A DNA stretch of 64,000 bases from Pseudomonas sp. UFMG81 (GTDB lineage: Bacteria; Pseudomonadota; Gammaproteobacteria; Pseudomonadales; Pseudomonadaceae): positions 29,993 through 93,992 of the forward strand of contig NZ_JACAFQ010000018.1 of assembly GCF_015354575.1 (NCBI RefSeq). Direction: 5' to 3'. The notes below the pieces were generated by a model. That model searched no databases, was not told the origin of the DNA, and was given only the letters and a program-made list of their open reading frames with translations. Positions 63,598 to 64,000 of this stretch are shown in pieces (positions within the stretch are counted from its first letter, which is position 1; each line of letters opens with the position of its first letter). The translations under genes were made by a program, and so were the position numbers.

Positions 63598-64000
63598 ATG
63601 CGTACTTGGTTCATTACTGGAGCTTCCCGTGGTTTTGGCACCCTCATCGCAGAACACGCCCTGCGTGCCGGCGACGCAGTGATTGCCACCGCTCGCAAAC
63701 CGCAAGACATCACTGACCGCCTGGGTACTCACCCGAACCTCCTGGCTGTACGCCTGGACGTGACCAGCGAAGAAGAATCGCATCAGGCTGTCGCGGAAGG
63801 CATCAAGCGTTTTGGTCGTATCGATGTCGTCATCAACAATGCCGGTTTCGGTGTACTGGGTGCGGTGGAAGAAACCAGCGCCAGCGAAACCGAGCGACTG
63901 TTCGCTACCAACGTGTTCGGTGTCCTGAACGTCACCCGCGCTGTCCTGCCGCACATGCGTCGCCAGCGCAGTGGTCACATCGTCAACATCTCGTCGATCG
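63598..64000 (+). CDS. Short-chain dehydrogenase, 3' end outside the window
   Basis: The ATG at 63598 follows GACAGGAGGAGTTGAT, an excellent ribosome site. The first 134 residues show TGASRGFG, NNAGFG and the start of the catalytic SS strand (VNISSI), then the window ends before the Tyr/Lys motif. It closely resembles the SDR at 43178 and is divergent from a LysR gene. Confidence 0.9.
   Translation, partial: MRTWFITGASRGFGTLIAEHALRAGDAVIATARKPQDITDRLGTHPNLLAVRLDVTSEEESHQAVAEGIKRFGRIDVVINNAGFGVLGAVEETSASETERLFATNVFGVLNVTRAVLPHMRRQRSGHIVNISSI

Overview
The window looks like a stretch of a Pseudomonas chromosome. It has an OprD-type porin gene, many LysR regulators, an OmpR/QseC-type two-component pair, a thermostable-hemolysin operon, and Pseudomonas-like small secreted and intergenic repeats. 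Species cannot be fixed from the sequence alone. No rRNA, tRNA or CRISPR array was seen.

Positions 1-26,100 form an accessory (mobile) region. It opens inside a four-gene overlapping operon (1-9084) ending in an 1845-residue DEAH helicase with a DUF1998-type cysteine-rich C-terminus. This resembles the Druantia anti-phage systems, whose hallmark is DruE; the two or three upstream proteins are of unknown function. After a hairpin-rich 765-bp gap comes a leftward four-gene recombination module (9850-15143): three different tyrosine recombinases and a small coiled-coil protein. It is comparable to Tn554-type TnpABC or gamma-mobile-trio modules, which are known to carry defence cargo. Next is a rightward Tn7/Tn6022-like transposition operon (15455-20944): unknown small protein, DDE transposase, AAA+ ATPase, second degenerate ATPase and TniQ. 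The DDE transposase is split by a +1 frameshift at a T6 run. The stretch 21,281-25,952 holds small genes, mostly of unknown function: an XRE-like regulator, a DUF6957-like protein, an orphan VbhA-like antitoxin and a metallophosphoesterase.

Positions 26,141-32,423 look like core chromosome. They hold a leftward seven-gene cluster: thermostable hemolysin, AMP-dependent acyl ligase, TenA/PqqC-like enzyme, short-chain dehydrogenase, TPR protein, response regulator and histidine kinase. The tight overlaps suggest one transcription unit that makes and senses a small acyl-derived product. A decayed integrase (32,629-33,230) and a LysR remnant (36,506-36,727) mark past rearrangement.

Positions 33,436-47,852 carry single-enzyme and regulator units: aldo/keto reductase, alpha/beta hydrolase with divergent LysR, 3-hydroxyisobutyrate-dehydrogenase-like enzyme, a secreted protein built of six 13-residue repeats, AraC regulator, thioesterase, cytochrome c, zinc alcohol dehydrogenase, secreted NTF2-like protein, short-chain dehydrogenase, EamA exporter, OprD porin and LysR.

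Positions 48,086-61,507 look catabolic. A two-subunit molybdenum hydroxylase is followed by a CoA-ester operon (OB-fold protein, SCP2-type thiolase, FabG-like reductase, enoyl-CoA hydratase, CaiB CoA-transferase). Then come a GcvA-like LysR, an aldehyde dehydrogenase, a metabolite:H+ symporter and an ABC exporter. Together they suggest uptake of a carboxylate, activation by CoA transfer, beta-oxidation-like shortening and aldehyde oxidation; the substrate is not identifiable. The window ends with two related LysR genes and a short-chain dehydrogenase cut by the window edge.
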